The notes below the pieces were generated by a model, which saw only the letters and a list, made by a program, of their open reading frames with translations, did no database searches and was not told the DNA's origin. A program made the translations under genes and the position numbers. DNA of 64,000 nucleotides from Plantago elongata (taxonomy: Eukaryota; Streptophyta; Magnoliopsida; Lamiales; Plantaginaceae). The stretch spans positions 62,001-126,000 of the forward strand of contig JAYMSP010000008.1 in NCBI GenBank assembly GCA_036897095.1, read 5' to 3'. Positions 13,175 to 25,200 of this stretch are shown here, piece after piece (position 1 is the stretch's first letter; each line of letters opens with the position of its first letter).

Positions 13175-15127
13175 CTAGTGACCAACCAGTGCCCTTGGTC
13201 TGTGCTCTATAACTGACAGAGACATTCCAGTCTGTGCAACAGCTCTGACAAATGCCATGTTTGCCGTTATGGTTGGAGCATTCCAATAATCACCGGTGCC
13301 AAAAACCACCTTGTTTTTCAGAGCCAGTTTTCTGGTTGTTGGCAAGCCCATTACTCGAGTTGATGGGCAATCAGGCACCACCCTAGGCCAGTTATCGACA
13401 GTTAGTAAGATGAAGATTATTAGAGCCAATCATTTAATGGTCAATCATAAAACTAATAAATAGACTACTGTTTTGAAAGCCAGTACAAGTTCCTTATGAT
13501 TATGTATATAATTTCAGCTGGACAAGGTGAGAATTCAATACAGTATCTGGCTCTTAGCATATAACCCTTCGAAAAATCTATTTGGACTGGTGGATGTCAT
13601 GAAATTGTAAATTATGAGGCAAAACAACGCCCAAACAAGATAATGACACAGGAAATAACAAATATATTTACTTATTTAGATATTTCCTCGAAGGACTTAC
13701 TTGAGGAACTCCAGAAAGTATCTGGCTCTTAGCTTCTCATTCGATCCACCAACCATTGAGATAAGATCCTGGAACTCTGAAAACACACTCTCACAAATGA
13801 TTCCTCTTTTCCCGACCAATACATAAGATAGTTCAAGGTGGATCGGATTCTGATTCTCCGAGTTGACCTGGCATGACAAGAGTAGTACCAGCAAATGCCG
13901 CGCAAAATTATCAACAAAAAAAAAAAAGAAGAAATGAAATACTGAAATAGTGTCTATTATTACCTGGGCAATCACAAATTCATAGTTTCCCTTAAACCGG
14001 CCTCGCAATTCACTCTCTGGGGTGGCCAAAAGCTTTGCAGTACCACCATTACTAATTCCTGACACAATCGCAACCATTGATGTTGTATCAAAATTAACAA
14101 ACTTAGATTCAGATATACCAATCAATCGCTTTGCTGATCCAACGTCAAGCTCCACACTGGCATCCAACGGGCAGCACCAACATTTCATTTTAGAAACAAG
14201 AGTACATAGAGACCACCCTATATTCAGAACAGAGCACTCCTCAAACTTCTTGCATGAGACATAGCCGTTCAAACTCCCAGAGTCCAAAGCATTGTTCTCC
14301 TCCATCACGGAATCCCCTTTTCCAACCTTTATCTCAATAACACAAGCCTCAGAAAACGACCTCCCAAGCACCACATTCACCCATCCATCCTCCAACTCCA
14401 CCTCTTCACACTCAAACCCCTCCATTAAATCCAACAACACACCACCAAACTCACTCCTAAGCTTCTCACATACACTACCATCAACCCCATTCGAAAAGAA
14501 CAGCATAACTGACACCGGTCTCACTATTATAGGAGCACTACGAGCAGCATCAATAACTAGCTCAACCTTTTCCTTCAACCCTCTATCTTTACTACTCCCA
14601 CCATCCCACACAATGTACCTCGGGTTCCTATCCGATACAACAAACCAAACAGGACTCCCATTCAAGGAACAAACAATGTCAACATAAACACTACTCGAAG
14701 CCGATAAACTAACTGGTCTGCAAATACGAGACACACCGGAAACATACGGTTGCTGGAGAACATGCACAACAGCCTCTAGATGCCCAATGTTGAAACTGCG
14801 GTGTCAAATAGCTAGGGTTTAAGTAAAAAAGCATACATTTTAATGCAATTCAACAAAATTCTTGAATTAGATGTACGAGTAGAGATACAATTTAACAAAA
14901 TTGAAGAGATTGGACCTGAGAGGAGAAGGATGAGGTGTGGCGGAGATGCGGTGGAGGAAATTGAGCTCGGATTGGATGAGGCGGAGCAGAGTGGACTTTG
15001 GAGAAGGAGAAAGGGAGAGCTTGCACTTGGTGAGACGATCACTGAGGGAAAGGCAACGCCTTTTAGCATCTTCTACAGCTACATTTGCTGAGGTTGTGGT
15101 TGTTCCGGTGATTTCTTTCTCCGCCAT
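13175..15127 (-). CDS. UPF0415 / DUF1308 protein (C7orf25-like)
   Basis: Four exons read from high to low coordinates: 15127-14916, 14795-13964, 13867-13701, 13382-13175; 472 residues. The splice phases close exactly, restoring SPLSFNIGHLEAVV across intron 1 and EFLKVVPDCPSTR across intron 3. The C-terminal half carries DUF1308: VNFDTTSMVAIVSGISNGG, with the acidic residue expected in a PIN-like fold, then LPTTRKLALKNKVVFGTGD and NMAFVRAVAQTGMSLS near the end. Family members (human C7orf25) have no settled function; the PIN-like fold hints at nuclease ancestry, but I see no proof of a full catalytic set. The N-terminal part is leucine-rich and helical. Start chosen at the first ATG in frame (MAEKEIT). 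Intron 1 uses a weak donor, GTCCAA. It converges with the NHL gene. Confidence 0.9.
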
Positions 15128-15265
15128 CGTCTTTTCCGGTGAAAAATTGATTGATCTTCGGACTCCGGTGAGGATTCAGTTCATCTACTGAATTTCGGGC
15201 TGAACACGTAATTTCAATTCGGGCTCATATAATTAGTCTAGTATTGTTATTCGAAAAAATACATG

Positions 15266-15389
15266 TTTTAGGAGCTTATTGGGAATCGATTTGAATTGAT
15301 AAAATGTCCATTTAAATAGCATGTTTTGTAAACATACCATTTGAATGGACATTTACCAATTCAAATCGATTCTTAATCAACTCCTAAAA
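15266..15389. mobile_element. Fold-back MITE, about 124 bp
   Basis: The two halves are inverted copies: TTTTAGGAGCTTATTGGGAA… on the left faces …TTAATCAACTCCTAAAA on the right, and both arms carry ATCGATTTGAATTG and ATGTCCATT. The arms run almost to the centre. The ends (AGGAG…CTCCT) and size fit a non-autonomous DNA transposon, probably Harbinger-like. It lies about 140 bp upstream of the DUF1308 start, inside that gene's likely promoter. Confidence 0.65.
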
Positions 15390-16340
15390 TATTAGATGAG
15401 AATATTTTATGCAAGGATAAAAGTATACGGAAAGTTTTAACCTATTGACTAAATATATAGTTCATTTAATATTTTAGAGATTTAATTTAGTAAGTAAATT
15501 GAAATAAATGAAATGGACGTCTTTATTCTTTTTTATCGTCGTCCCACGCGTTACTCTTTGCCATCCTCCTCCTAATGACGCCCTCATCCTAATGCCACAT
15601 TCAAAGCATAAACCAATGGAGCTTGTTAGATCATACATACTTCCACTTGCATCCCACATTACAAAATTAATCAGTGAATACTTTTAAGCACATCACAAAC
15701 TTACCATTTTAACAGTAGTAAATTGCAGACCCTGCTCTGGTTTCCGTATATCTCGAAAGAATTCAAAAAAATAATTAATGAACAAATTCAAATGTTCACT
15801 TATTAAATTTATTCATGTTGTATATATATATAGACAAGGAAGACGTGAAGATTAGGGCTGACCTTGGCCTGTGCAAGGAGGCCTTCCGGCTCTCGCATAG
15901 GGTCCTCGTATTTTTCGAGCTCCAATTTCAATCTTATATCTGAATATGTTAAGATGTATTTCTATACATGTTGCTGTAGATAACAAGATTAGAGTTATTT
16001 ATTTCCGAACGGCTTTAAAAGATTTTAATTGTCCTCTGCCATTAGGTATTAGGTTCACTTTCTCACATCCACATAATTGTATTTTGACCTTACTTCTTGT
16101 TAACATTTTCTTTCTAAATTTTTAAACATTTTTTCTTCTTATTTTCTTATTTTCATTATATGTGTAGAAAATACATATAATGTTGCCATTATTAAATTAT
16201 ATTTAGTTAAGTTTAAAATTTATTTATAATTTTTAATATCATACTTACATGTTTAATAAAATGTAAATATTTCATTTTAATATCCTTTAACATGTAACAT
16301 TTAACGTAGCAACTTGTCAATAAAAACTAAAATACTAATA

Positions 16341-16452
16341 CCCTATTTGTTATACCGTTGGAGTGGTCATCTCCCCACTCAAATCGAATATTTTGTACAA
16401 AAAAATTCAATTTCAATTGAAAAATACCACTTATATTCTATACTAATCAGTC
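16341..16452 (+). mobile_element. Single arm of a Harbinger-like MITE
   Basis: CCCTATTTGTTATACCGTTGGAG… followed by AAATCGAATATTTTGTAC and CAATTTCAATTGAAAAAT matches the left arm of the complete element at 29163-29464. The opposite arm is not present, so this is a truncated or decayed copy. Confidence 0.6.
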
Positions 16453-16509
16453 CGTAAGTCTCATAAAAGTTCTCTAACATTTGGAGAGTTCGGGGAGACC
16501 CCTTAGTTT

Positions 16510-16705
16510 TTAACACATTATCTAGTTTTTATATAAATAGCATGTGTTTTAATTTTTACCAATATTTATCTAGTTTTTCATGTTATATCTTTATATTGTG
16601 CATTTATGTTGAACCGTCTACTTTTTTTTATGTATTATCTAGTTTTTACAATATATTGTTTAGTTTTGTATATATTGTCTAGTTTTTTAAAGGATCTTGT
16701 TTAGT
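16510..16705 (+). repeat. Cluster of TCTAGTTTTT words
   Basis: In about 200 AT-rich bases the word TCTAGTTTTT or a close variant (TTTAGTTTT) occurs six times or so, often preceded by ATTA or TTGT. Spacing is irregular (about 20-70 bases), so this is a degenerate motif cluster and not a strict tandem array. It may be an old satellite-like or transposon-internal region. Confidence 0.5.
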
Positions 16706-17864
16706 TTTATTACTTGTACATAACTTTCATTCGAAATAAAATTATCAATATAATTAATTAAAATACTTTGTTCTCAATATTTTATTTTCATATTACAACA
16801 AGATTTATTTCATTAACAACATGAGTGATTTTATTAGTAATATGAACCGTTTTTTAATAGAAACTGTGTCCGATAGATTTTGTGTAATTTTTATGTATGG
16901 TTCATTAAAGGTTTTTAATTCATTATTTTATTTTAAAATGCTTGCATGTTAGGAAGAGAAAAAAGAACACTGATTGTAATTTGCATGTCCGGGGCCAGTT
17001 CACCACAGGTATGGGCATGGGATGGCGCTGCTGAAGAAATTCATGGTGGGACTTGGACTCCCGATCACTTGGTCCGGCATCGCACAACATTTGGTAACAA
17101 TTGCGAGCAGCGTCAGTGTCCATCCAATTTCATGTAAGGTGTGGCAACACAACACCATTATTCGGCCTCAAGCGATAGTTCTCCGGATTCGTCGTCTTAA
17201 ACTGAGAGGCAAAGCATTAATTAATCCCCATACCATACCAGACTTTCTCCATAACCAAAACTCAGAAAAAAACATTGGCAATTGGAAACGACCCAAACTT
17301 TGACTATACGTACGTACCTTAAAGGCAACATGCTTCTCGGATTTGTTTGTCAAGCGTATGGAAGTTTAGATCTACCTCGCCAATACGATTTTCAAAACAT
17401 GTACACTGCGTATGAGAACAAAATCATTCTACCAAATCACACGTTATAAATCCCTTAACACAACAAAAGAGATGGCTGAAACTGACATGCGAACTGAAGC
17501 GTGTCAATAGGGTGGATCTGGAGGAGATCACCGGAACTCATGTTTCACGTGACCGCCGAATGTTACGTAGCTATGTAAATGTTCTCGTCTCTTACACTTA
17601 CTTTTCGTTTTTTAGATGTCCGTTGTGCAGTTATGCAAAGTCAACTGCTCAGTTATGAAGCTTTCAGTGCTTACCACTTGAATTTTTTAAATTACTATTT
17701 TTTATGTGCAATGTGCATTCCTATTTTCTCGATTCCCACCATTATCATATTTGTTCTTTAGAATTTAATACCTTGGAGACGAGTAGGCAACCCATGGTTG
17801 GATATATGCATGCATTTTTTGGCCAATTATTATATTCAACTCCCTACCAATCACTAATGTCAAT

Positions 17865-17950
17865 GGGCCAGGCTGGGCGGGCTTCATGAGACCCGGTTTG
17901 AGCTTGAAATTGGGTCCAGGTCCAAGTCCACTATGACAGGGCCGGGGTTG
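17865..17950. repeat. GGGCC-rich patch
   Basis: A GC-rich block (GGGCCAGGCTGGGCGGGC and similar words) stands out from AT-rich surroundings. A related block is at 18525-18672. Such GGGCC/GGCCC word blocks are common in plant non-coding repeats; the source element cannot be named. Confidence 0.4.
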
Positions 17951-18318
17951 AAATATATGAAGTGAAAATTTACCAAAGGTCAAAGAATAATATTCTGGTG
18001 CAATTATAAGAAAATAAGTCTTTGTTCCTCTTTCTTTTAATTATACTCTCCTTATAATGTATAAATATTCAATCTTGAAAGGTTTAACCGTCATCAACCA
18101 AGTATATATAAAGAATTTGAATGATATTCTTTTCTACTTTAAATAATCCAGTAAGCTACTTGGTTATGAACAATTAAAATGATTCATTTTTAAGTATTAT
18201 ATTATATTATTTATTTGGAAATAGTTCCTTATATATATTAGTATACTTAATATAATTATGTAACATAATCTACAATCATATTTATAAAACACACACACAC
18301 ACTATAATATGAATGTAT

Positions 18319-18500
18319 GTTGGCAAGATGAGACACTCCGTAACCATGAGGTCACGGGTTCGATTCTCCGAAATGGGTGATTATATTCTCTGAAATAGAG
18401 ATTGATGGTGATTTACATCTAGAATCGATTAATAAATTCGTCTTGTTCAACAATTGTAATTGTAATGCTATATTTCATGTTCAATAATAATTTTAAAAAA
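18319..18500 (+). mobile_element. tRNA-derived SINE, about 182 bp, with 7-bp target duplication
   Basis: The 5' part holds a Pol III-like A-box region (TTGGCAAGATGAG) and a clear B box, GGGTTCGATTCT (18356-18367), spaced as in a tRNA gene. The 3' end is a short A-run. AATGTAT occurs directly before the element (18312-18318) and directly after the A-run (18501-18507), as expected for a target-site duplication made by LINE machinery. It cannot be an intact tRNA gene, because the segment after the B box does not complete an acceptor stem. Confidence 0.65.
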
Positions 18501-18524
18501 AATGTATATATGTTAGACCTGGGT

Positions 18525-18672
18525 CGGGCCAGACTTATGGCTTCAAAGTTAAGCCAGGCCCAACCCATGGGCTTCAATATTAAGGCCCAGACCGGCTCAT
18601 AAGTCTTAATGGGCGGGTCAAAGTGGACTTGAGTGGGCGAGTCTAGGGGGTCGGGTCCGAGCCAGGTGGGCT
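18525..18672. repeat. GGGCC-rich patch
   Basis: Second GC-rich block just after the SINE, with words such as GGGTCGGGCC, CAGGCCCAACCCATGGGC and GGGTCGGGTCC. It resembles the block at 17865-17950 in composition. No coding signal is evident. Confidence 0.4.
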
Positions 18673-19395
18673 TAATTACTATCCCTAAATTCACTATGTA
18701 CGAATTTTTTAACGTTGTAGAATATGTGATTGTCGTATTTTGTATTATTTAACAGTAGACCTCACACACTGAAGTGATTGTCAACATGCGTTTGAGACCA
18801 TTACATATTCTGCTAGGCACGCACGATTTCACCGGACTGCAATCTCAAATGCAACTTAATGCGATTTAAAACCCTAAGGATCGTTGTGCAATTGACGCTA
18901 GATTATGCAGTTGGAACATAACATAAAATGTCAATCATACATAATTAATCGCACCTCGATTATTACATTTTATGATTAACACACGAACAAAAAATCAACA
19001 ATGTAACCGGACGTTGATATACTGTTTGAAAGCATTGACCGGACCAATTTGTCTTAAACATATTTTACATGACGTTTAGTCATCTACTAAACGTAATTTG
19101 AGCGTGAACTTCATTGTTCGAAAGTAAGAAGTTCTCCAGGGGTACATGTGGAATTTACCCGCAATTGTAAATCTATATAAATTTAATTAAACTGAATTAA
19201 AGTGATTTTAAATTAAAAATATTATAATTTTAGAATACTAATGCTATCAAAAGTCAAAACTATAACTAAGAGTAAAGACTCTTGCAAATTTACGCTATTA
19301 TTTAATTTAGCTATCGAGCTCCTTCAAATTCGATTCAGTACTATTTGTGAGGGTTTGAACTTTTACGGCGATTACCAATCGGAAACTTTCCGGCG

Positions 19396-21526
19396 ATGGG
19401 CGAAGAGGACTCGATCGAGGCAGCTGCGGCAGCTCGCCGTGAGATGCTCAAAGCTCTCCGAGCTGCTCAGGAGCTCAGCTCCACTCCCGATGACGATGCT
19501 GCTCAACACGAACAGGAAGAAGAAAAAGAAGAAGAAGATGGGTAAGCTTCTCGAATACCTAAACTCGGTTACTTTCAGCTTCATGTTTCATCTTCTTTGC
19601 AACTCGATATCCGATTTTTAGTATGAATTTACTATGAATCTGTTGAATGTGAATTTTATGTATTAGGTTTGATTATTATGTGCACAATTTCAATTAGTAA
19701 TATTTTCTCGTTATTACATAAAAATGTTGACTTGCTAGGCCGAAATAACGATTCGTAATGTGGTTAGGATTTCATTGCTGAGTTTGTATTTGTGTTTCAA
19801 CTGCACTGTCATTCAAGCAAACCTAAACTAAGCCGATTGAATCGTTGATTTCGATGCAGTGAAACGGAGCAGGTACTGTTATGTGTATTCTCTATTAGTG
19901 TAGAGAGTAGTTTAGTGGTAGGCTACTAGATTATTAGCCGTATGAGTATAGAGTAATGTAGTGGAAGTGCATCAGTTATGTATATTGATAGCAGTTGAAT
20001 CTCTATAAATTATCGTTATCCTCTTCTTCTGTCGTGTTCTTCCTATTCCTCCTTCCATAAATTCCTTCTTATCAGTTACTCAAGCTTGTGCTAGCTTGAA
20101 ACAGCTTGTACAATGTAGTATACTATATGAGTAGGAATGCTATGTTTTTCTGTGCGAATTTATGTTTCTGCTTTTGTCTTGACAAAGTAGACAAATCTCA
20201 ACCGCAGAATGTGTGGTTAACAAGATGTTAGCTGGAATTGTTAAGAATTGATATTTTCCCAAGCTATGTTCGAGCTGTGACTATCTGTTGTAACTTGTAC
20301 AGAGTTGCTCTGTTCTCTATTTTGTCTCCAAATAATTTTTTTTACCTGTCTTTGTGATTAGTGACTACATGTGGAGTGTGAAATTGAATATTTTTCTCGA
20401 GTCCTTGCTGTCAGTCTTTGTGATTAGTGTTGGAGAGTACTGATTGTTGATTCGATAATATACAAGCTCTCACATTTCTGTCTTCTGTATTACTTATCTT
20501 CATTTGTTTGCAACAGTGTAAATTTGAAGTTTCGAAATTACCTCCCTCACGACAAGCAGCTCCAGGACGGCAAACTTGTCCCGCCAGTCCTACCTAAATT
20601 TGAGGACCCTGTGGCTGCAGCACCTCCACCAGAGGAGAAGAGAGAGGTGCTTTATCGAGACGCATTATTTTTACACTTTCTGCCTATGTGACTCTTGTTT
20701 TGATAAGCTATGTCTCGGCTGATAATTTTCAGGATCCATTTCTTAATATTGCCCCAAAGAAACCAAACTGGGACCTGAGAAGGGATGTACAAAAAAGACT
20801 TGAAAAGCTTGAAAGGCGCACTCAAAAGGCCATGCTTACTCTCATGGGTATGTAGTCGTTCTTTTTTGCTTTTTAGTCTTGCTTCTGAACAAAAAAGTGT
20901 TATCAGTACTGTGGAAGATTATGTCTGTACTTTGTACTGTAGGCCAGTAGGTGTTTAACTTCTGTGTCAGTGGGTAACTTGTCTGTCTGAGTAAGTTATA
21001 GATGATTTTCTACCCTTCTATTGTTCTTTTGCAAATTATTGTAGATTATGCCAGTTACAGTCTAAATTACGATCTGTCGTTGGGAGTTATAGACTGGACC
21101 CTTCATAGTCTGTACCAACATCATTTACAGGAGAACTATCTATTTAAAGAGATTTGTCTGTTTTGAACATGTACCCTAGTTAGTAGTGATGAATGTTCTA
21201 GATCGATAGTCAACCCATACTAACTTATTTACTCTATTAATTTACCGAACCTCGTCATTTTTGTGTAATTTACTTTGTTACCAAGGTTTAATCTACACTT
21301 TCAGTAGACTGGCAACATCATCAAGGAGGTAGATATCTGCTGAAATTGTTGATCTTTTTAGTACTTAAGTGTAGAATTCATATACACTAATAAACCAGAC
21401 AACTTCGTGTATTTTCTTTCTGGAAGCAATGATATGTATTAGTAATTGAAACTGTATTGTGCAGAGCGGGAGGAAGCAAAAAGGAGACAAGAAGACGGTT
21501 TCGATGGAGAGCTCGGAGAAAATTGA
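19396..21526 (+). CDS. CCDC12 / Cwf18 pre-mRNA splicing factor
   Basis: Four exons: 19396-19541, 20517-20646, 20733-20847, 21465-21526; 150 residues. The N-terminus is an Ala/Arg-rich helix (MGEEDSIEAAAAARREML…) and an acidic stretch. The conserved cwf18 block follows: FRNYLPHD, a proline-rich linker, then DPFLNIAPKKPNWDLRRD and KRLEKLERRTQKAM, ending in a short acidic tail. Known members (fission yeast Cwf18, human CCDC12) are small components of the activated spliceosome, associated with the NineTeen/Prp19-related proteins, and bind RNA and U-snRNP surfaces. All splice phases close without gaps. The 3' UTR contains a perfect 40-bp tandem duplication. The gene converges with the BRO1 gene, the two stops being about 760 bp apart. 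Confidence 0.9.
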
Positions 21527-22288
21527 AGAAACGTAGCATCTCAAGAGAACACCATTTTTGCACCTTGGTACATGTAATTCTGGGAAATCTGTGTAAGATC
21601 ATTGCAGCCTTTCAATTTTCTTGCCACACCATCAGGATGCAGGTGTTACATATACTTGTCAATGGATTCTATCAGGATGCAGGTGTTACATATACTTGTC
21701 AATGGATTCTATCTGGACCGGAAAATCCATGAACCTTGTACTTTACATATGCAAGTCATTAGGAGTTTGTATTGCAAATGTATGGCATAACAATATTTAG
21801 GAAACGATGATTATCATGCTAAATATTTTGGCACAATGTTTGCAGAGTTGCCTTGGCAGCCCAGTTCACTTTTCCAGCTCCAAACGTCTCATAACCCTGT
21901 GTCTCAACATGCAAGTTTATGATTCGGGTAAATTTGGATTGATTAATTAACATGAACGTCAACAAACCGTTCGCTATAAACCATTAACTGCTATTTCTGC
22001 TGAGTTCAGATCATGAGCACAAGGAACTGGTATATTACTTTCAATAGCAAAAATACACACGAAAGTAAATTTTACAAGGCTCTATATTCTTATCTTGGAA
22101 ATGGATCACTAAAGTTTCATTACAAAGATGGAAGAAAGAAAAGACAAAAAAGAATACAATTTCGACTTTTGGGACATGGCAGGCAAATGATCTTCTGCCC
22201 AGTCTTTTACAACCATCCCAGCCCTCTCTGTATGCGTTGTATGTACCGAATTATTCGAAGAACCTGCCAAGCAGTGTCTCACAAATCG
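21527..22288. other. Convergent spacer, CCDC12 and BRO1 3' ends
   Basis: Should contain both 3' UTRs. It includes the 40-bp duplication at 21631-21710. The rest is unremarkable; a 175-codon + strand open frame (22013-22540) overlaps the last BRO1 exon on the other strand and is judged to be chance. Confidence 0.6.
21631..21710 (+). repeat. Perfect tandem duplication, 2 x 40 bp
   Basis: Two identical 40-bp units beginning ATCAGGATGCAGGTGTTACA and ending CAATGGATTCT stand head to tail; a third copy starts (ATC) but diverges. Identity over 40 bases implies a recent event. It lies about 105 bases past the CCDC12 stop, within the probable 3' UTR. Confidence 0.95.
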
Positions 22289-25200
22289 CTACACTTTAGG
22301 CTGGTTAGGGTTGACGTGACCATTGATTGTTGCATTGTCATTCCAGTGGATATCTTCAGGAGGAAGCTGAAACTCATCGGGTTTGAGGGCCAAAGCAAAA
22401 TCCGGCAATGTTGGTGCTGTTTCCATAATTCTACAGCCAAAAATTTGGTGTTGAACAGTCAGGAAATCATTTTCATCCGAATTATATTAAAAGTGAAAAA
22501 TGCAACAGGTTGCAAGTCTAGTTTCCCCGTTCAGGTTTAAGGGATGCTGCTGTTTAGATCATTTGAAGATATGACAAAGACTTACTTTTCATAAGAGTAA
22601 AGATCCTTGTTAATTCGAACTTTGCTAGAAGTATCCTTGGGAATTTTTTCAGAAAGGAACTTCATCGTTCCCCAAAGAGGCGGATTCCTGCAGCACAAAA
22701 ACTTTATAAGGTTCCTGTGTGATGGGATGTTATACAATCTTTGACGATGTCAAGGAAAAGAATCCTTTTCAGGAATGACGAAATGGGTTATGAGCTTTAG
22801 GAGTTTGTTATGCAAGTGGTATAAAGATACCTAGATAAAGGAACAGATGCGTTGAAAGCTTCACATGACTTCTTGCTCTCTTTAAGATACTCGTCAGCTG
22901 CTTGCAAAGCAGCAACAGCCATTCCATGAGACTTCTCCGTATTTCCCTCATCGAGAATTAGACCGTGATAGTAGTATGCTGCAGCCTATGTGATTATCAG
23001 AATACCAAATCAATAGTGTATACCTAACAACTGATGCATACCAATGCTAAGCAAAATTACACAGTTTCCTACAAATTCCCATCAATGAGGTTTCTTCAAT
23101 ACACAGTTCTCTTAAGATTTGTATGCATATGCAATAATCCCTCGATAATTGGGAAATGTGCATATAGATATTAAGTGTGAAATATACAATTCAAGTCAGA
23201 TCAATACTAAAATACATAACGTTTATTTACGGTCATCTGTTCTAAAGATGATATTTTCACCGCAACATGTCAAGGATGAATCCAACGTCATAACCCAACT
23301 CAGAAGAGCAGAAATAAAATACGTTATGGTAATTTAAATTTATACTGACAGATGACTTACCTACAATGCAAATTACTTTATATGATTGCTATATGTATCC
23401 TCTACTAGCAAAAACTTATTTGAACATTGCATGAAATGAGCAGACAAAAAACTCCATGGCAAGTTGTGTGTGGTCAAGAAACAGAGAAGCCATGTGACCA
23501 GAAAATCTATTGAAGTCTACCTGCCGATAGAAAAATAAAGTACCTTGGCTTCAATGTATTTCCACTTGACGAATAGTTTATGCTTTTCTCCCCAGCCATT
23601 TGCTAGTGGAAGGTTCATGATGTTATCTTGCCCCTACAAAATTGACAAAGTAAGAAACATATGATGCATGGATAAGGAATTCTTGAGCTATAACTTGAGC
23701 ATGCGATAGAATATCAAATTATCAATGAGAAAAGCTAACCAAGAATCATTTCAAATTAGTTTGAATTAACAATATATTAGTTCGTAGGGTTACTGGTAAT
23801 ACCTGCTGCCAGTATTTTACCATCTCGCATGCAAGTCTTCTTTTAACAGCTAGTGTGGCCTTCGTACTGTCAATTGCAAGTCCAAGCTGAATATCAACAC
23901 CCTGTCAATTGGAAGTGCATTAGTAATAACTTCTGTCAACACCAAGCGGGCTAACTCAACCAAAATAGTAACTGGCCCAGTTATTGAGTTGGAAAACAGA
24001 ATTATTTGACAGCTTGCTATATTATCCTTTCTTTTCTATAGCTTTGATAGTTCTTATAGTCCATTATAAAAACGCACTCTCCAATGATTAAAAAATAAAA
24101 CCATTGAGTTCAGAATTTTGCTTTGTTATATGATTGGCGGATATTGACCTATTCAAGCATACTCATGTGTCAGGCACTCAGGCTTCCTATATTCTAGAAT
24201 ACATGAAGTAATATAACTCATAAATGTTTCCATCATCTTCAATTCCATATATACATATTTTAATTTTTGCAGCTTCATATTTCCAGTAACAACTGAATCC
24301 TGTTCCTGTCAGACCTTTAGTGGCTGTTTGGTTGAGAACTTTAGTTCAGAAAACCGGGTTAAAAACACCTAAATTAGGCTATTTTAACCCGATTTTTTGA
24401 ACTATAAGTTCTTAACCAAACAACCACTAATGTCTGGACCAAGATACACTGTAATGAAGGATGGGTCTAATAGAAATTAAGCAGGTTGCAAGTTTTAATA
24501 TGCAACATTTGTCCAAAAACTAAAGCAGTGCTAACTGTCACATTGTAGTGTTGAGATTGGGTTGCTGAATGAATACCTGGCCTAGAGCTTGGAGGCAGAG
24601 TGCTCGCAGAACTCCTTCAGCAAGGTCCACAGGAAGATTTGGCCTAAAGAGAAAAACTAACAAAAGAATGAATATTTGGACTAATTGAGCTCATGAAAGA
24701 TGGTCAAATATAATTGAGCCGTTGACAAGATACCTAAATTCATTGGGCAGCTGCGGGAGAACATGTCGAACAGCACAATCAAGGTAACCAGCAGCCTTTA
24801 AAAAAATATCAATAGAAGATCTCCGGCTCTCTGTTGCCAAAAAGGTACAACACGAAAGAAATGATAAATATTATCAGAGATTCAGAGTTGCATAACTGTG
24901 AATATACATCGAGACATTTATGAGCTTCTAAAGGCTCTATACTACATGAACAAATTTCCAATCTTTTCATCAGTGGCAATAAGCTAAATAAGGTTGCCAT
25001 TAATCCCAAGAATGACCTAGTTTTCTACAAGCAGTTATCCTGGTGATATGCTGATAGGCTACAAGCAGTTATCCCGGTGAAATGCTGATTTTCTACATCC
25101 AGCTGAGTAATACTCCTATGAAATACTTGGATGTAAGTCTGGGTAATATGAAATACTTGAATGGTGCATCCTTCAATTTCATATAAAGTTATAAACGCAA

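Larger units (their letters stand above)
15128..19395. other. Repeat-rich spacer
   Basis: About 4.3 kb without a recognised gene. It contains a fold-back element at 15266-15389, one arm of the Harbinger-like MITE family at 16341-16452, a series of TCTAGTTTTT words at 16510-16705, two GGGCC-rich patches and a SINE at 18319-18500. An open frame at 17022-17303 starting MALLKKFMVGLGLPI was inspected and no family was recognised. Both ends must include promoters (DUF1308 to the left, CCDC12 to the right). Confidence 0.6.

Noticed and set aside
14022-14687. Two Ser/Thr-rich + strand open frames
   Set aside because: They are shadows of the DUF1308 exon 2 on the minus strand.
17022-17303. Open frame starting MALLKKFMVGLGLPI
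   Set aside because: Looks mildly protein-like but no family is recognised and the reading frame ends in low-complexity DNA.
18319-18395. Possible tRNA gene because of GGGTTCGATTCT
   Set aside because: The acceptor and anticodon stems cannot be completed, and flanking direct repeats plus an A-run show a SINE.
22013-22540. Open frame of 175 codons on the + strand
   Set aside because: It overlaps the last BRO1 exon and its 3' UTR on the opposite strand, has no recognisable motif, and the minus strand gives a better protein that joins in phase.
22582-22584. TAA as the end of the BRO1 protein
   Set aside because: It lies just beyond a good donor site; splicing to 22430 adds a conserved-looking tail.
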